Shown here: in pieces, positions 8,921 to 17,008 of the stretch | Numbering within the stretch: position 1 is the first letter of the stretch | Layout: each line of letters begins with the position of its first letter | Assembly (NCBI RefSeq): GCF_900105145.1 | Contig: NZ_LT629752.1 | Location: 1,054,001-1,118,000 of the forward strand | Direction: 5' to 3' | Origin: Polaribacter sp. KT25b | GTDB lineage: Bacteria; Bacteroidota; Bacteroidia; Flavobacteriales; Flavobacteriaceae | Length of the DNA: 64,000 bases | Notes under the pieces: model-generated | Database searches by the model: none | Told to the model about the DNA's origin: nothing | Seen by the model: only the letters and a program-made list of their open reading frames with translations | Program-made: the position numbers and the translations under genes

Positions 8921-8980
8921 AGTAAACTAATAAAACCAAGTATTAGTATTTATATTAGAAGTTAGCTTTCTAATAATTTT

Positions 8981-9505
8981 TTATTCTGTTAAAGGTTGAT
9001 GATTGTAACTCAACACTCTTTTTAATTTCCATTGATTGTTTTCTAATATCCAAAGATGTGTAAAATCTGCAATACCAACAGTTTTCATTTTGCCATCAAT
9101 TTTTTGCTGAAAAGTGTGTTTTCCTTTCTGAATTGCGCCATATAATTTGTTGTTATTTTTCATCTCAAAAACTTCTAAAGAAGTATCAACAAGACTTCTT
9201 TGATTCATTCCTAGATTCGTACATAGATTGTTTTTTATAACAGCTATAAATTCTTCTTTATTTTGAACACCACCTAAATCATGATAAAATTCAAAGTTTT
9301 CTGCAATAATTGGTTCAAATTTTTCAATATCACAATTGTTAAATGAGCTTGCAAAAAGAATACTGTCTTTTGATTTTAAAGTTTTAAATAAATCAGAATT
9401 TTTATCAACTTGAGCAGAAGTCATCAAACTATAAAGGAATAATGCAATTGCAAAAAGTGTTTTTAAAATTATTGATTCTCTAAAAGGTGTTAAAAATGAA
9501 TTCAT
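8981..9505 (-). CDS. Exported NTF2-like (SnoaL/DUF4440) protein
   Basis: A 174-residue protein with an N-terminal hydrophobic export signal ending near TSAQ. An NTF2-fold domain follows: FASSFNNCDIEKFEPIIAENFEFYHDLGG, NKEEFIAVIKNNLC, then THLWILENNQWKLKRVLSYNH. Small proteins of this fold serve as binding or scaffolding domains, rarely as enzymes. It sits 33 nt downstream of the GIN-domain gene and may be read from the PadR operon. Function unknown. Confidence 0.75.
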   Translation of the reverse strand: MNSFLTPFRESIILKTLFAIALFLYSLMTSAQVDKNSDLFKTLKSKDSILFASSFNNCDIEKFEPIIAENFEFYHDLGGVQNKEEFIAVIKNNLCTNLGMNQRSLVDTSLEVFEMKNNNKLYGAIQKGKHTFQQKIDGKMKTVGIADFTHLWILENNQWKLKRVLSYNHQPLTE

Positions 9506-9538
9506 GTTTGATTGCTTTTAATTGATTTTTAGTTGAAA

Positions 9539-10264
9539 TTATTCAGCAGAAATACTTCCTCCAGAAGTCGATTTTTTATCAACCTTTTTTGGATTTCCTT
9601 TAAAATCTATATCTCCACCACTTGTAGCTTTTGCATCTAATTTTTCTGATACAAAAAGGTTAATATCTGCGCCACTTGTAACTTTTGCTATAACATTTTT
9701 GCTTTTTAATTCGTATGCATCAATAGATGCACCACTTGTTGCATTTGTTATATATTTATTTGAAATACCAGAAATTTCAATATCAGCGCCACTTGTTGCA
9801 TTTGTTTCAACAGTATTTGCATTCACAGAAATATTAATTTCTGCGCCACTTGTTGCGCTAATTCTTAAATTATTTACTTTAAGGCTTTCTTTTGCATACA
9901 CTTCTGCGCCACTAGTTGCTGTTAAAGTTTCTAGATTTTTTACTGTTACATAAATTTTTCTTGCTTTTGCTCTCCAAATATTTTTTTCTGAATAGATTTT
10001 TAACTCGCCGTTTTTAACTTCTGTGATAATAATTTCTTGTAAATTTTCATCAGCTTCAACAATAATTTTGTTTTTAGATCCTTGAGAAATAAATAAATCT
10101 AAACCAGAACTTACTTTTATGGTTGTAAAAGCTTCTTTTGTAGTTCTGTCTTCTGTAACTACATTTTTGTTACCGTTCACTCTATTAAACATATTTATAT
10201 TACAAGAAGTAAAAAGTGTAATTGTAAATAAAAGAGTTAAAAATTTTGTGGTTGTTGATTTCAT
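9539..10264 (-). CDS. GIN-domain (DUF2807, toast-rack) lipoprotein with ATSGA repeats
   Basis: A 241-residue lipoprotein (lipobox-like FTSC near residue 20) of the DUF2807/GIN family, also called toast-rack. From about residue 110 it shows seven or eight repeats of N-A-T-S-G-A-x-I spaced about 15-20 residues, as in a beta-solenoid turn. The same periodicity is visible in the DNA as repeated GCGCCACTTGTTGC. Toast-rack proteins often accompany PspC in envelope-stress operons, and this gene follows PspC here. Confidence 0.85.
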   Translation of the reverse strand: MKSTTTKFLTLLFTITLFTSCNINMFNRVNGNKNVVTEDRTTKEAFTTIKVSSGLDLFISQGSKNKIIVEADENLQEIIITEVKNGELKIYSEKNIWRAKARKIYVTVKNLETLTATSGAEVYAKESLKVNNLRISATSGAEINISVNANTVETNATSGADIEISGISNKYITNATSGASIDAYELKSKNVIAKVTSGADINLFVSEKLDAKATSGGDIDFKGNPKKVDKKSTSGGSISAE

Positions 10265-10360
10265 GATTTTTGTTTTAAATATGTATCAAATGTCTTTAAT
10301 AAGACGTTTAAAAAGAAAACTTGGTTACCGAATTGTTGTTTTATTTAGTTGAACTGTCTT

Positions 10361-12088
10361 TTAAACAGTTAGTTCGTGTTTTTTTACAAGTTTTTCATCA
10401 ACTTTTTCATTTGCTTGTTCTTCTAACACTTCTTTTTTATCTTCAATTTCCTCGATACAATCTGTACACTTTAGAGTGCTTTCTGTAATTAAAAAGTGAT
10501 GATTTACCATTTCTTTATCATAAATATCTGTTTCATTATCAACATCATTTAAAAAGTGTTTTGTTGAATTATCAAAATAAACGTATGCATTTTCTGTTAC
10601 ATAAATGGTAATGTTAATTTCTTCATCTTTCCACATATTTTTATATTCTGATAAAAAATAAGCATCTAACACAATTGTATTGTCTACAACTTCATATTTG
10701 TATTTTATGTTCTGCGCATTTTTGCTGGCATTACTTTTATTTTTTCCTCTAGATTCTTTTTGGATAATTACATAACTTTCATTAGAAGAGCTTCTTTTTA
10801 CATCAACCTTTATGTAGTTAGAATATGTCATCATTGTACCATCAATTTCTACTTCTTCTTGTGATGAATTTCTTCTTAAATTATGGCGATAATAAATTGT
10901 ATCATCATTAATCATCTTTATTCTTAAAGTATCATTTTTAACAATATTTAACGTGTTTTTCTCTGTTGATTGCCCATAATTAGCATAGGAAGTTCCGTAT
11001 TCTAAACCTGTAAAAATCATTGCTAATAGAGCCACAATCCAAATGCCTAAAAGAGTTAAAGAAGCAGGTTTGCTTAATTTTCTTACATTACTAGATAGAA
11101 TTCGTAAGCCTAAAATAAATAAAATTAAAAACGGAATGCCAATCAAAAAAAATGCACTTAAAACTAGTAACCATTTAGGTAATGTAGCATCATAGAAAAA
11201 AGGTGGATATTGTAATAATTGACCATCAACATTTAGCCATTCTAAACTACCTACAGAAAACCCTCCAATAATTAGAGATAAAATAACAGCAGCAGAAACA
11301 AATATTATAATTACCCCAATAAACTTACCAATTACTTTAAAAATGGCAAGTATAATTTTTCCTAGAGTTTCAAATAAATCTTGTAATCCGTTATTTTTTT
11401 TTGTCTTTCCAGAAAAAGTTTTACTCATTTTATCAGAAAACTCATTTGCACCATCTTTTATCTTTTCTGAAGCTTTGTTAGCAAAAACTGTTACGTTTTC
11501 TGATACATTATTAAATTCTTCACGAATCTTTTTTTCAATATTATCTATGTTTACAGGTTCACCTTCCATTTGTAATTTTTCTGCTGTAGTTTTAGCTTCT
11601 GGCAATAAGATCCAAAGAATAATGTAAATTAAAACACCAAAACCGGCACCAAAAAACAAAGCTAATAATCCAAGACGCACCCAAATAGTATCAATATCAA
11701 AATAATGAGCTATTCCAGATGCAACACCACCTAAAAATTTATCGTCACCATCTCTAAACAATTTTTTTCCAGAAGCATTATTTCTTGTGTAAGAATAAGT
11801 AGATTCATTGTAGCTTTCTTCTGCTTCTGCATAATCTTCTGGCTGTCCCATTATTTTAATAATGTCATCAATATCACTTTCGTTTACAACTTGTCTGGCA
11901 TCTGTAATTTTTTCTGATAAAAGTTCACTAATTCTTGCTTCAATATCAGCAATAATTTCGTTTTTACCTTGAGGATCATCGCTTAGAGATTTAGAAATCG
12001 ATTCTAAATATCTTCTTAATTTTTGATAGGCTACTTCATCAATGTGAAAGAAAAATCCGCCTAAATTTATATTGATTGTCTTATTCAT
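10361..12088 (-). CDS. PspC-domain envelope-stress membrane protein
   Basis: A 575-residue protein. The N-terminal segment (about 1-95, ELLSEKITDARQVVNESDIDDIIKIMG) resembles the small helical domain often found before PspC. The PspC domain follows (about 105-165: LFRDGDDKFLGGVASGIAHY, then a membrane helix ending IILWILLPEA). More transmembrane helices lie at about 240-275, 305-330 and 345-365, with a beta-rich toast-rack-like periplasmic region from about 380. The start overlaps the PadR gene by 8 nt. PspC proteins sense or buffer membrane stress; the PadR partner suggests transcriptional control here. Confidence 0.88.
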   Translation of the reverse strand: MNKTININLGGFFFHIDEVAYQKLRRYLESISKSLSDDPQGKNEIIADIEARISELLSEKITDARQVVNESDIDDIIKIMGQPEDYAEAEESYNESTYSYTRNNASGKKLFRDGDDKFLGGVASGIAHYFDIDTIWVRLGLLALFFGAGFGVLIYIILWILLPEAKTTAEKLQMEGEPVNIDNIEKKIREEFNNVSENVTVFANKASEKIKDGANEFSDKMSKTFSGKTKKNNGLQDLFETLGKIILAIFKVIGKFIGVIIIFVSAAVILSLIIGGFSVGSLEWLNVDGQLLQYPPFFYDATLPKWLLVLSAFFLIGIPFLILFILGLRILSSNVRKLSKPASLTLLGIWIVALLAMIFTGLEYGTSYANYGQSTEKNTLNIVKNDTLRIKMINDDTIYYRHNLRRNSSQEEVEIDGTMMTYSNYIKVDVKRSSSNESYVIIQKESRGKNKSNASKNAQNIKYKYEVVDNTIVLDAYFLSEYKNMWKDEEINITIYVTENAYVYFDNSTKHFLNDVDNETDIYDKEMVNHHFLITESTLKCTDCIEEIEDKKEVLEEQANEKVDEKLVKKHELTV

Positions 12089-12425
12089 TTGTAGTTGCTT
12101 TTTTACTAGTTACTTGGTGAACTGAATTTACTAAATTATGCCATGTTTTGTCTAATTCTTTTAAAAACATGCCTCCGTTTTCTGTTAGTACGTAATATTT
12201 TCTTGGTGGTCCAGAGGTTGATTCTTCCCAACGATACGTTAATAAACCTGCGTTTTTTAAACGCGTTAATAACGGATAGATGGTTCCTTCAACCACAATC
12301 ATTTCTGCACTTTTTAAGCTCGAAAGAATTTCAGAAGTATAAGCATCGCCATTTTTTAAGATGGATAATATGCAGAACTCTAAAACACCTTTTCGCATTT
12401 GTGCTTTTGTGTTTTCAATCTTCAT
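12081..12425 (-). CDS. PadR-family transcriptional regulator
   Basis: A 114-residue winged-helix protein with the PadR pattern: KGVLEFCILSILKNGDAYTSEI, VVEGTIYPLLTRLKNAGLLTYRWEES, GPPRKYYVLTENG. It overlaps pspC by 8 nt and lies 10 nt after the DUF4870 gene, so it is the second gene of the envelope operon. A 12-bp inverted repeat at the operon promoter is the obvious candidate operator; binding is inference. Confidence 0.93.
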   Translation of the reverse strand: MKIENTKAQMRKGVLEFCILSILKNGDAYTSEILSSLKSAEMIVVEGTIYPLLTRLKNAGLLTYRWEESTSGPPRKYYVLTENGGMFLKELDKTWHNLVNSVHQVTSKKATTNE

Positions 12426-12435
12426 AAATGTGGTT

Positions 12436-12870
12436 TTATTTTATAAATTTTATTGTAAAAGGATATTTATAATTTTCGCCTTCTCTAGCTTTTTTTGATG
12501 CTATAATAACTAAAGCAATACCTATAATATAAATAAAGGTAGTAATAGTGCCAAAACTTATAAATCCAAAAAGATTATCAAAATTTAAATTAAAATTAAA
12601 GTGATTATTATTCCATAAATGATGGTTATTTCTAAAAATAGAGCCAAAAGCAAACGGAATAAATGTTAGTGTTAAAAGAAAAACATAAAGTGTATAACTG
12701 ATGTTAAAATTAACTGCTTCTTTACCTTGTTCATCTAAAAAAGTACTTCTATCTTTTAATGTTTGCCATGCAATTAATGGGGTTATTATATTGCCAAAAG
12801 GAAATATAAAACCAGCAAAAGCAGAAATATGTATTAAAAAAGCATTTGTGTTTTCGTTATTTTTTTTCAT
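12436..12870 (-). CDS. DUF4870 small membrane protein
   Basis: A 144-residue protein with DUF4870 features: ISAFAGFIFPFGNIITPLIAWQ, the short DEQGKEAVNFNISY motif, and two further hydrophobic segments (about 58-80, 105-125). It is the first gene of the DUF4870-PadR-PspC-GIN operon. Molecular function unknown. Confidence 0.85.
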   Translation of the reverse strand: MKKNNENTNAFLIHISAFAGFIFPFGNIITPLIAWQTLKDRSTFLDEQGKEAVNFNISYTLYVFLLTLTFIPFAFGSIFRNNHHLWNNNHFNFNLNFDNLFGFISFGTITTFIYIIGIALVIIASKKAREGENYKYPFTIKFIK

Positions 12871-12886
12871 TATTTAAAATTTAGTA

Positions 12887-12933
12887 TAATACTTTCTTAT
12901 GCAAATATATATCTTAAAGAAAGTATTATGCAA
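12887..12933 (-). promoter_or_regulatory. Promoter of the PadR/PspC operon inside a 12-bp inverted repeat
   Basis: On the minus strand TTG (12931-12933), 21 nt, then TATATTTG (12902-12909) fits the Bacteroidota promoter. A perfect inverted repeat TAATACTTTCTT (12887-12898) / AAGAAAGTATTA (12917-12928) places one arm in the -33/-7 spacer and the other around the expected transcription start, the classic position for a repressor. Confidence 0.7.
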
Positions 12934-13024
12934 TACATAGTACTAAAATTAACATATATTTAACATTTATGATTTTTATTTATTCTGATAAAAAAGTGGT
13001 AAATTGCAAGTAAATTCAATACTT

Positions 13025-13477
13025 ATGAAGATAACTACAGGTAAAATAAATATGTTTATGTTTTTTAAATTGCCATTGGGTTGGTGGTCTGGAATGCGTG
13101 TATTAAGCTTAACGAATACAACTGCAGTTGTAAATATTAAGTATAAATGGATGAATCAAAATCCGTTTAAAAGTATGTTTTGGGCTGCACAAGGAATGGC
13201 AGCAGAAATGAGTACAGGCGTTTTGGTAATGCAAGAAATAGAAAAATCTAATCGTAAAGTTTCTATGTTAGTTACACATCAGGAAGGTGATTTTTTTAAA
13301 AAAGCAAAAGGTAAGATTGTTTTTACTTGTAGTGGTGGAAATCAAATTAGAGAAGCAATAGAAAAATCTATAAAAACTGGTGAAGGTGAGGTTGTTGATT
13401 TAATTTCTGAAGGTATTAACGAAGATGGAGTTGTGGTCTCTAATTTTAAATTTCAATGGAGTTTAAAAGTAAAGTAA
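13025..13477 (+). CDS. DUF4442 hotdog-fold (thioesterase-like) protein
   Basis: A protein of 150 residues from the ATG at 13025; a TTG seven codons earlier is less likely. It matches DUF4442, a hotdog-fold family related to acyl-CoA thioesterases (PLGWWSGMRVLSL; NPFKSMFWAAQGMAAEMSTGV). The substrate is unknown. It is divergent from the PadR operon across a 154-bp spacer. Confidence 0.8.
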   Translation: MKITTGKINMFMFFKLPLGWWSGMRVLSLTNTTAVVNIKYKWMNQNPFKSMFWAAQGMAAEMSTGVLVMQEIEKSNRKVSMLVTHQEGDFFKKAKGKIVFTCSGGNQIREAIEKSIKTGEGEVVDLISEGINEDGVVVSNFKFQWSLKVK

Positions 13478-13555
13478 AGAGAAATCGAAATTTAGTTTAA
13501 GAGCACTTAAGAGTTTTAGATTTTCTTAAAAACAATAAAAATACCTAAAAACTAT

Positions 13556-13717
13556 TTATTTTTTATAAATCTCGTTTCGCTTTTCATACAATTTTGGTCT
13601 TTCTTCATTATAATCACATTCTTGAAAAATACCACAAGATACATTTGTGCGTGCTAAAGATTTTGTTATTTCAAATTGCTTAGATAAAGCTTCTATTTGT
13701 GGTGATAAATATTTCAT
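13556..13717 (-). CDS. Small ORF, 53 residues, hypothetical
   Basis: In an otherwise gene-free 436-bp stretch the minus strand encodes a 53-residue ORF from ATG to TAA. It begins MKYLSPQIEALSKQFEITK and contains two cysteines (VSCGIFQECDYNEERP). Composition is protein-like, with an amphipathic helical N-terminus and charged C-terminus. I do not recognise it; no signal peptide or membrane segment is seen. The remaining bases to 13913 hold nothing I can assign. Confidence 0.5.
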   Translation of the reverse strand: MKYLSPQIEALSKQFEITKSLARTNVSCGIFQECDYNEERPKLYEKRNEIYKK

Positions 13718-13913
13718 AATTATTTAGTATTTATTTTACAGTTTTCTTATTGATGTCAAAAGTAATATTTTAGTTAAAGCAGTATAATAATTAAGAGTTA
13801 ATTTAGTGTTATAATAAATGTTCAATCAAAATTTATTAAATTTACTAATATATTGATGTAACAAATGTGTTTGTAAACCTTCTAATATTATACGAACTTT
13901 AAAATAATATTTT

Positions 13914-14762
13914 ATGTATCAAGATAAATTACCAAGAAATTCATCAAATAGTAGCAATAGATTAAACGCTCATGAAATTGATTATAAGATTTTTGGAGAA
14001 GAAATGCAATTTGTAGAAATTGAATTAGATCCGCAAGAAGGTGTTGTTGCAGAAGCAGGCACTTTTATGATGATGGATGATAATATTAAAATGAATACTA
14101 TTTTAGGTGATGGATCAAATCAAGATAAAGGACTTTTAGGAAAAATATTTTCTGCAGGAAAAAGAATTTTAACTGGCGAAAGCCTTTTTATGACAGTTTT
14201 TACAAACGATGGAGTTGGTAAAAAACAAATTTCATTTGCATCTCCTTACCCAGGTAAAATTATTCCTATTGATTTAACAGAGTTTGGCGGAAAATTTATT
14301 TGCCAGAAAGATGCATTTTTATGTGCTGCAAAAGGAGTTTCAATTGGTATTGAATTCTCTAAAAAACTAGGAAGAGGTTTGTTTGGTGGTGAAGGTTTTA
14401 TCATGCAAAAAATGGAAGGTGATGGTTTAGGGTTTATTCATGCAGGTGGAACAATGGCAAAAAAAGTTTTAAAACCTGGAGAAGTTTTAAAAGTAGATAC
14501 TGGTTGTATAGTTGGTTTTACACAAGATGTAAATTATGATATTGAATTTGTTGGCGGAATAAAAAACACCATTTTTGGAGGAGAAGGAATGTTTTTTGCA
14601 ACTTTACGTGGTCCTGGAACAGTTTATGTACAATCTTTACCATTTAGTAGATTAGCAGGAAGGGTTCTAGCAATGGCTCCAAAAACTGGAAATGGAAGTA
14701 GAGGAGAAGGTTCTGTTTTAGGTGGAATAGGAGATTTATTAGATGGAGATAATCGGTTTTAA
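13914..14762 (+). CDS. AIM24/TIGR00266-family protein
   Basis: A 282-residue protein of the TIGR00266/AIM24 family: DYKIFGEEMQFVEIELDPQEGVVAEAGTFMMM near the N-terminus, then glycine-rich beta repeats (GRGLFGGEGFIMQKMEGDG, TIFGGEGMFFATLRGPG). The fold is a TRAP-like beta assembly; the mitochondrial homologue affects inner-membrane organisation, but the bacterial role is unknown. It is monocistronic, ending in a shared bidirectional terminator. Confidence 0.87.
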   Translation: MYQDKLPRNSSNSSNRLNAHEIDYKIFGEEMQFVEIELDPQEGVVAEAGTFMMMDDNIKMNTILGDGSNQDKGLLGKIFSAGKRILTGESLFMTVFTNDGVGKKQISFASPYPGKIIPIDLTEFGGKFICQKDAFLCAAKGVSIGIEFSKKLGRGLFGGEGFIMQKMEGDGLGFIHAGGTMAKKVLKPGEVLKVDTGCIVGFTQDVNYDIEFVGGIKNTIFGGEGMFFATLRGPGTVYVQSLPFSRLAGRVLAMAPKTGNGSRGEGSVLGGIGDLLDGDNRF

Positions 14763-14828
14763 TCGCAGAGTGATACCTAAGTTTTCAATTTTCCAAGGCT
14801 TGCCTTGATAAATAAATAAAAGGCATAA

Positions 14829-14861
14829 AAAAATCCCAAACGTTTTAGATTTGGGATTTTT
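14829..14861. terminator. Bidirectional terminator between AIM24-like and yebC genes
   Basis: 11-bp stem AAAATCCCAAA / TTTGGGATTTT with a 9-nt loop and T tracts on both sides, between convergent genes. A short inverted repeat CAAGGC-TT-GCCTTG lies just before it (14794-14807). Confidence 0.88.
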
Positions 14862-14883
14862 GTTTTATATATAATCTTTTTAA

Positions 14884-15600
14884 TTATTCTTCCATAGAAT
14901 GATACACAGAATTTACATCGTCATCTTCTTCTAATTTTTCTAAAAGTTTTTCAACATCAGCTTTTTGGTCATCGTTTAATTTTACTGTTGTAGTTGGTAT
15001 TCTTTCAAAACCAGATGATAAAATTTCTATATTATTTTCTTCAAAATAAGATTGTATTGCTCCAAATTGCTCAAAAGGAGCATAAATAATAACGCCTTCT
15101 TCATCGTCAAAAACTTCTTCAACTTCAAAGTCAATTAATTCTAATTCTAACTCTTCCATATTCATTGTAATGTCTTCTTTTTTTACTGTGAAATTACATG
15201 TATGGTCAAACATAAAAGCAACAGAACCAGAAGTTCCTAAATTTCCATCACATTTATTAAATGCAGCTCTAACATTGGCTACTGTTCTATTATTGTTATC
15301 TGTAGCGGTTTCTAAAAGAATGGCAACTCCATGAGGTGCATAACCTTCAAAAAGCACTTCTTTGTAATCTGCTGTGTCTTTGTCGGTAGCTTTTTTAATA
15401 GCTCTTTCTACATTGTCTTTAGGCATATTGGCAGCTTTTGCATTTTGCATAACTGCTCTTAATCTAGAGTTCGAATCTGGGTTTGGTCCACCTTCTTTAA
15501 CGGCCATAACAATATCTTTACCAATTCTGGTAAAAGTTTTTGCCATTGCTGACCAACGTTTCATTTTTCTTGCTTTCCTAAACTCAAATGCTCTACCCAT
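14884..15600 (-). CDS. YebC/PmpR-family protein
   Basis: A 238-residue protein with the family N-terminus (MGRAFEFRKARKMKRWSAM, then FTRIGKDIVMAVKEGGPNPD) and acidic C-terminal domain. YebC-type proteins were named as DNA-binding regulators, and some members are now known to help ribosomes through difficult motifs. Which role applies here cannot be told. Single gene. Confidence 0.93.
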   Translation of the reverse strand: MGRAFEFRKARKMKRWSAMAKTFTRIGKDIVMAVKEGGPNPDSNSRLRAVMQNAKAANMPKDNVERAIKKATDKDTADYKEVLFEGYAPHGVAILLETATDNNNRTVANVRAAFNKCDGNLGTSGSVAFMFDHTCNFTVKKEDITMNMEELELELIDFEVEEVFDDEEGVIIYAPFEQFGAIQSYFEENNIEILSSGFERIPTTTVKLNDDQKADVEKLLEKLEEDDDVNSVYHSMEE

Positions 15601-15694
15601 TTCTGTTGATTGTTTTCTTTAAATTTTTAACACGCAAATATAAAAATTTGAAAGATGATTTACAATTATTTTGAATGTTGATTTTAATGGAAAT

Positions 15695-15712
15695 ATACCT
15701 ATTTATAGGTAT
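15695..15712. promoter_or_regulatory. Inverted repeat ATACCTAT-TT-ATAGGTAT
   Basis: Perfect 8-bp arms with a 2-bp centre, followed directly by TTGACT. It lies 55 nt upstream of the T9SS protein gene and is placed as an operator would be. The binder is unknown. Confidence 0.5.
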
Positions 15713-15766
15713 TGACTTAGTAGTATAACTAGTTTATTTTTATACAAACATTAAAAAACAATAAAT

Positions 15767-16924
15767 ATGAAAAAAATTACTTTTTTACTTTTTACTATTG
15801 TAACAACTGCTTTTTTTGGACAAGAAAAACTGACATCTAGTTTGTCTGAATATTTTAACGGAGAAAAGTGGGTAAGTAGCAATAAAGCTACCTTTACTTA
15901 TGATAATGATAATAACTTTACTGAAGAAGTAGAGTTTTATTGGGATAGTTCAACTTCTAAATGGATTAAATCCTATGCGTCTAAATATGTTTATAATGAT
16001 GATAACAGGGTTATTTCTGAAACTTATGAAAATTATGATGCAACTGGTAATATCGACGGAGAGCAATATAAAACTATAAATACATATAACTCTAGTGGCG
16101 ATTTAAGTCAAATTTTAAACCAAAAATCCGTAAATTCAAATTGGGTAGATGAAGGTAAATTTGAGTTATCATACACAGATAATAGACTTTCTTCTGCTTT
16201 AGGTTATGAATGGAATGGTGCAACTTGGATTTTTGGTGATGATTCTTCTAGAATTACTTTAACATACAATGCAAATGGAAAAGTTTATATTTCTAAATCT
16301 GATAGTTGGGATGGCACTAATTGGATTGATTCTGATAGAACTGTTTATACTTATGATGCTAATAATAGAATTATTGTAGAAGATGGGCAAACCTGGGATG
16401 GCACAAATTGGGAAACTGATTACAAATCTGAATATACGTATGATGCGAATGGAAATGCTATTACAGAAAAAGATTATTATTTAGATGATGATGTTTTAGT
16501 TGAAGGAGATTTAGAAACGATTACTTTTGATACTTCAAAGTTAATATCTAGTTATTTGCATCCTTTTAAAGATAGAACAGGTATAGATTATATATTTTCT
16601 GCTAATGGAATTGTAAATAAAATTCTTGCAAGATCTTCAACAAACTATAGAACAACATATAATTATGGTGATGCAACTGCAAACGTAAATAATTTTAGTT
16701 TGGCTAATTTTACAATTTATCCAAATCCAGCAACTTCGGTTTTAAATATTGATGACAGTAATTTTACTATTAAAAATGTTGAAGTATATAATGTTCTTGG
16801 TAAGAAAATTGTAACTTCAAGCATAAACCAATTGAATATAGAAAATTTAGTAAACGGAGTTTATTTAGTAAAAGTACAAGATGATAAAGGTAATATTGCT
16901 ACAAAAAGATTTGTAAAGAATTAA
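15767..16924 (+). CDS. T9SS type A cargo protein with YD-like repeats
   Basis: A 385-residue secreted protein: signal peptide (TTAFFGQE), then repeats of about 40 residues built on W-(D/N)-G-T-N-W...Y-T-Y-D-A-N-(N/G) between roughly residues 60 and 230, resembling YD/RHS-type beta repeats. A type IX secretion C-terminal sorting domain ends it (about 310-385: NFTIYPNPATSVLNI, VYNVLGKKI, NGVYLVKVQD). It is expected on the surface or released. Ligand and function unknown. Confidence 0.85.
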   Translation: MKKITFLLFTIVTTAFFGQEKLTSSLSEYFNGEKWVSSNKATFTYDNDNNFTEEVEFYWDSSTSKWIKSYASKYVYNDDNRVISETYENYDATGNIDGEQYKTINTYNSSGDLSQILNQKSVNSNWVDEGKFELSYTDNRLSSALGYEWNGATWIFGDDSSRITLTYNANGKVYISKSDSWDGTNWIDSDRTVYTYDANNRIIVEDGQTWDGTNWETDYKSEYTYDANGNAITEKDYYLDDDVLVEGDLETITFDTSKLISSYLHPFKDRTGIDYIFSANGIVNKILARSSTNYRTTYNYGDATANVNNFSLANFTIYPNPATSVLNIDDSNFTIKNVEVYNVLGKKIVTSSINQLNIENLVNGVYLVKVQDDKGNIATKRFVKN

Positions 16925-16954
16925 TCCTCAAATGTTTTTAGAGTTCGTTGTAAA

Positions 16955-16995
16955 CAAAAAGGCCTTTCAATTTTAATATTGAAAGGTCTTTTTTA
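16955..16995. terminator. Bidirectional terminator between T9SS gene and ackA
   Basis: Imperfect stem AAAAAGGCCTTTCAAT / ATTGAAAGGTCTTTTTT between convergent genes, with A and T tracts on either side. Confidence 0.82.
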
Positions 16996-17008
16996 TGAAT
17001 TTAAATGT

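Noticed and set aside
9699..9953. Regular DNA repeats that could suggest a CRISPR array or minisatellite
   Set aside because: The period is coding: it follows the ATSGA solenoid turns of the GIN-domain protein, with no unique spacers.
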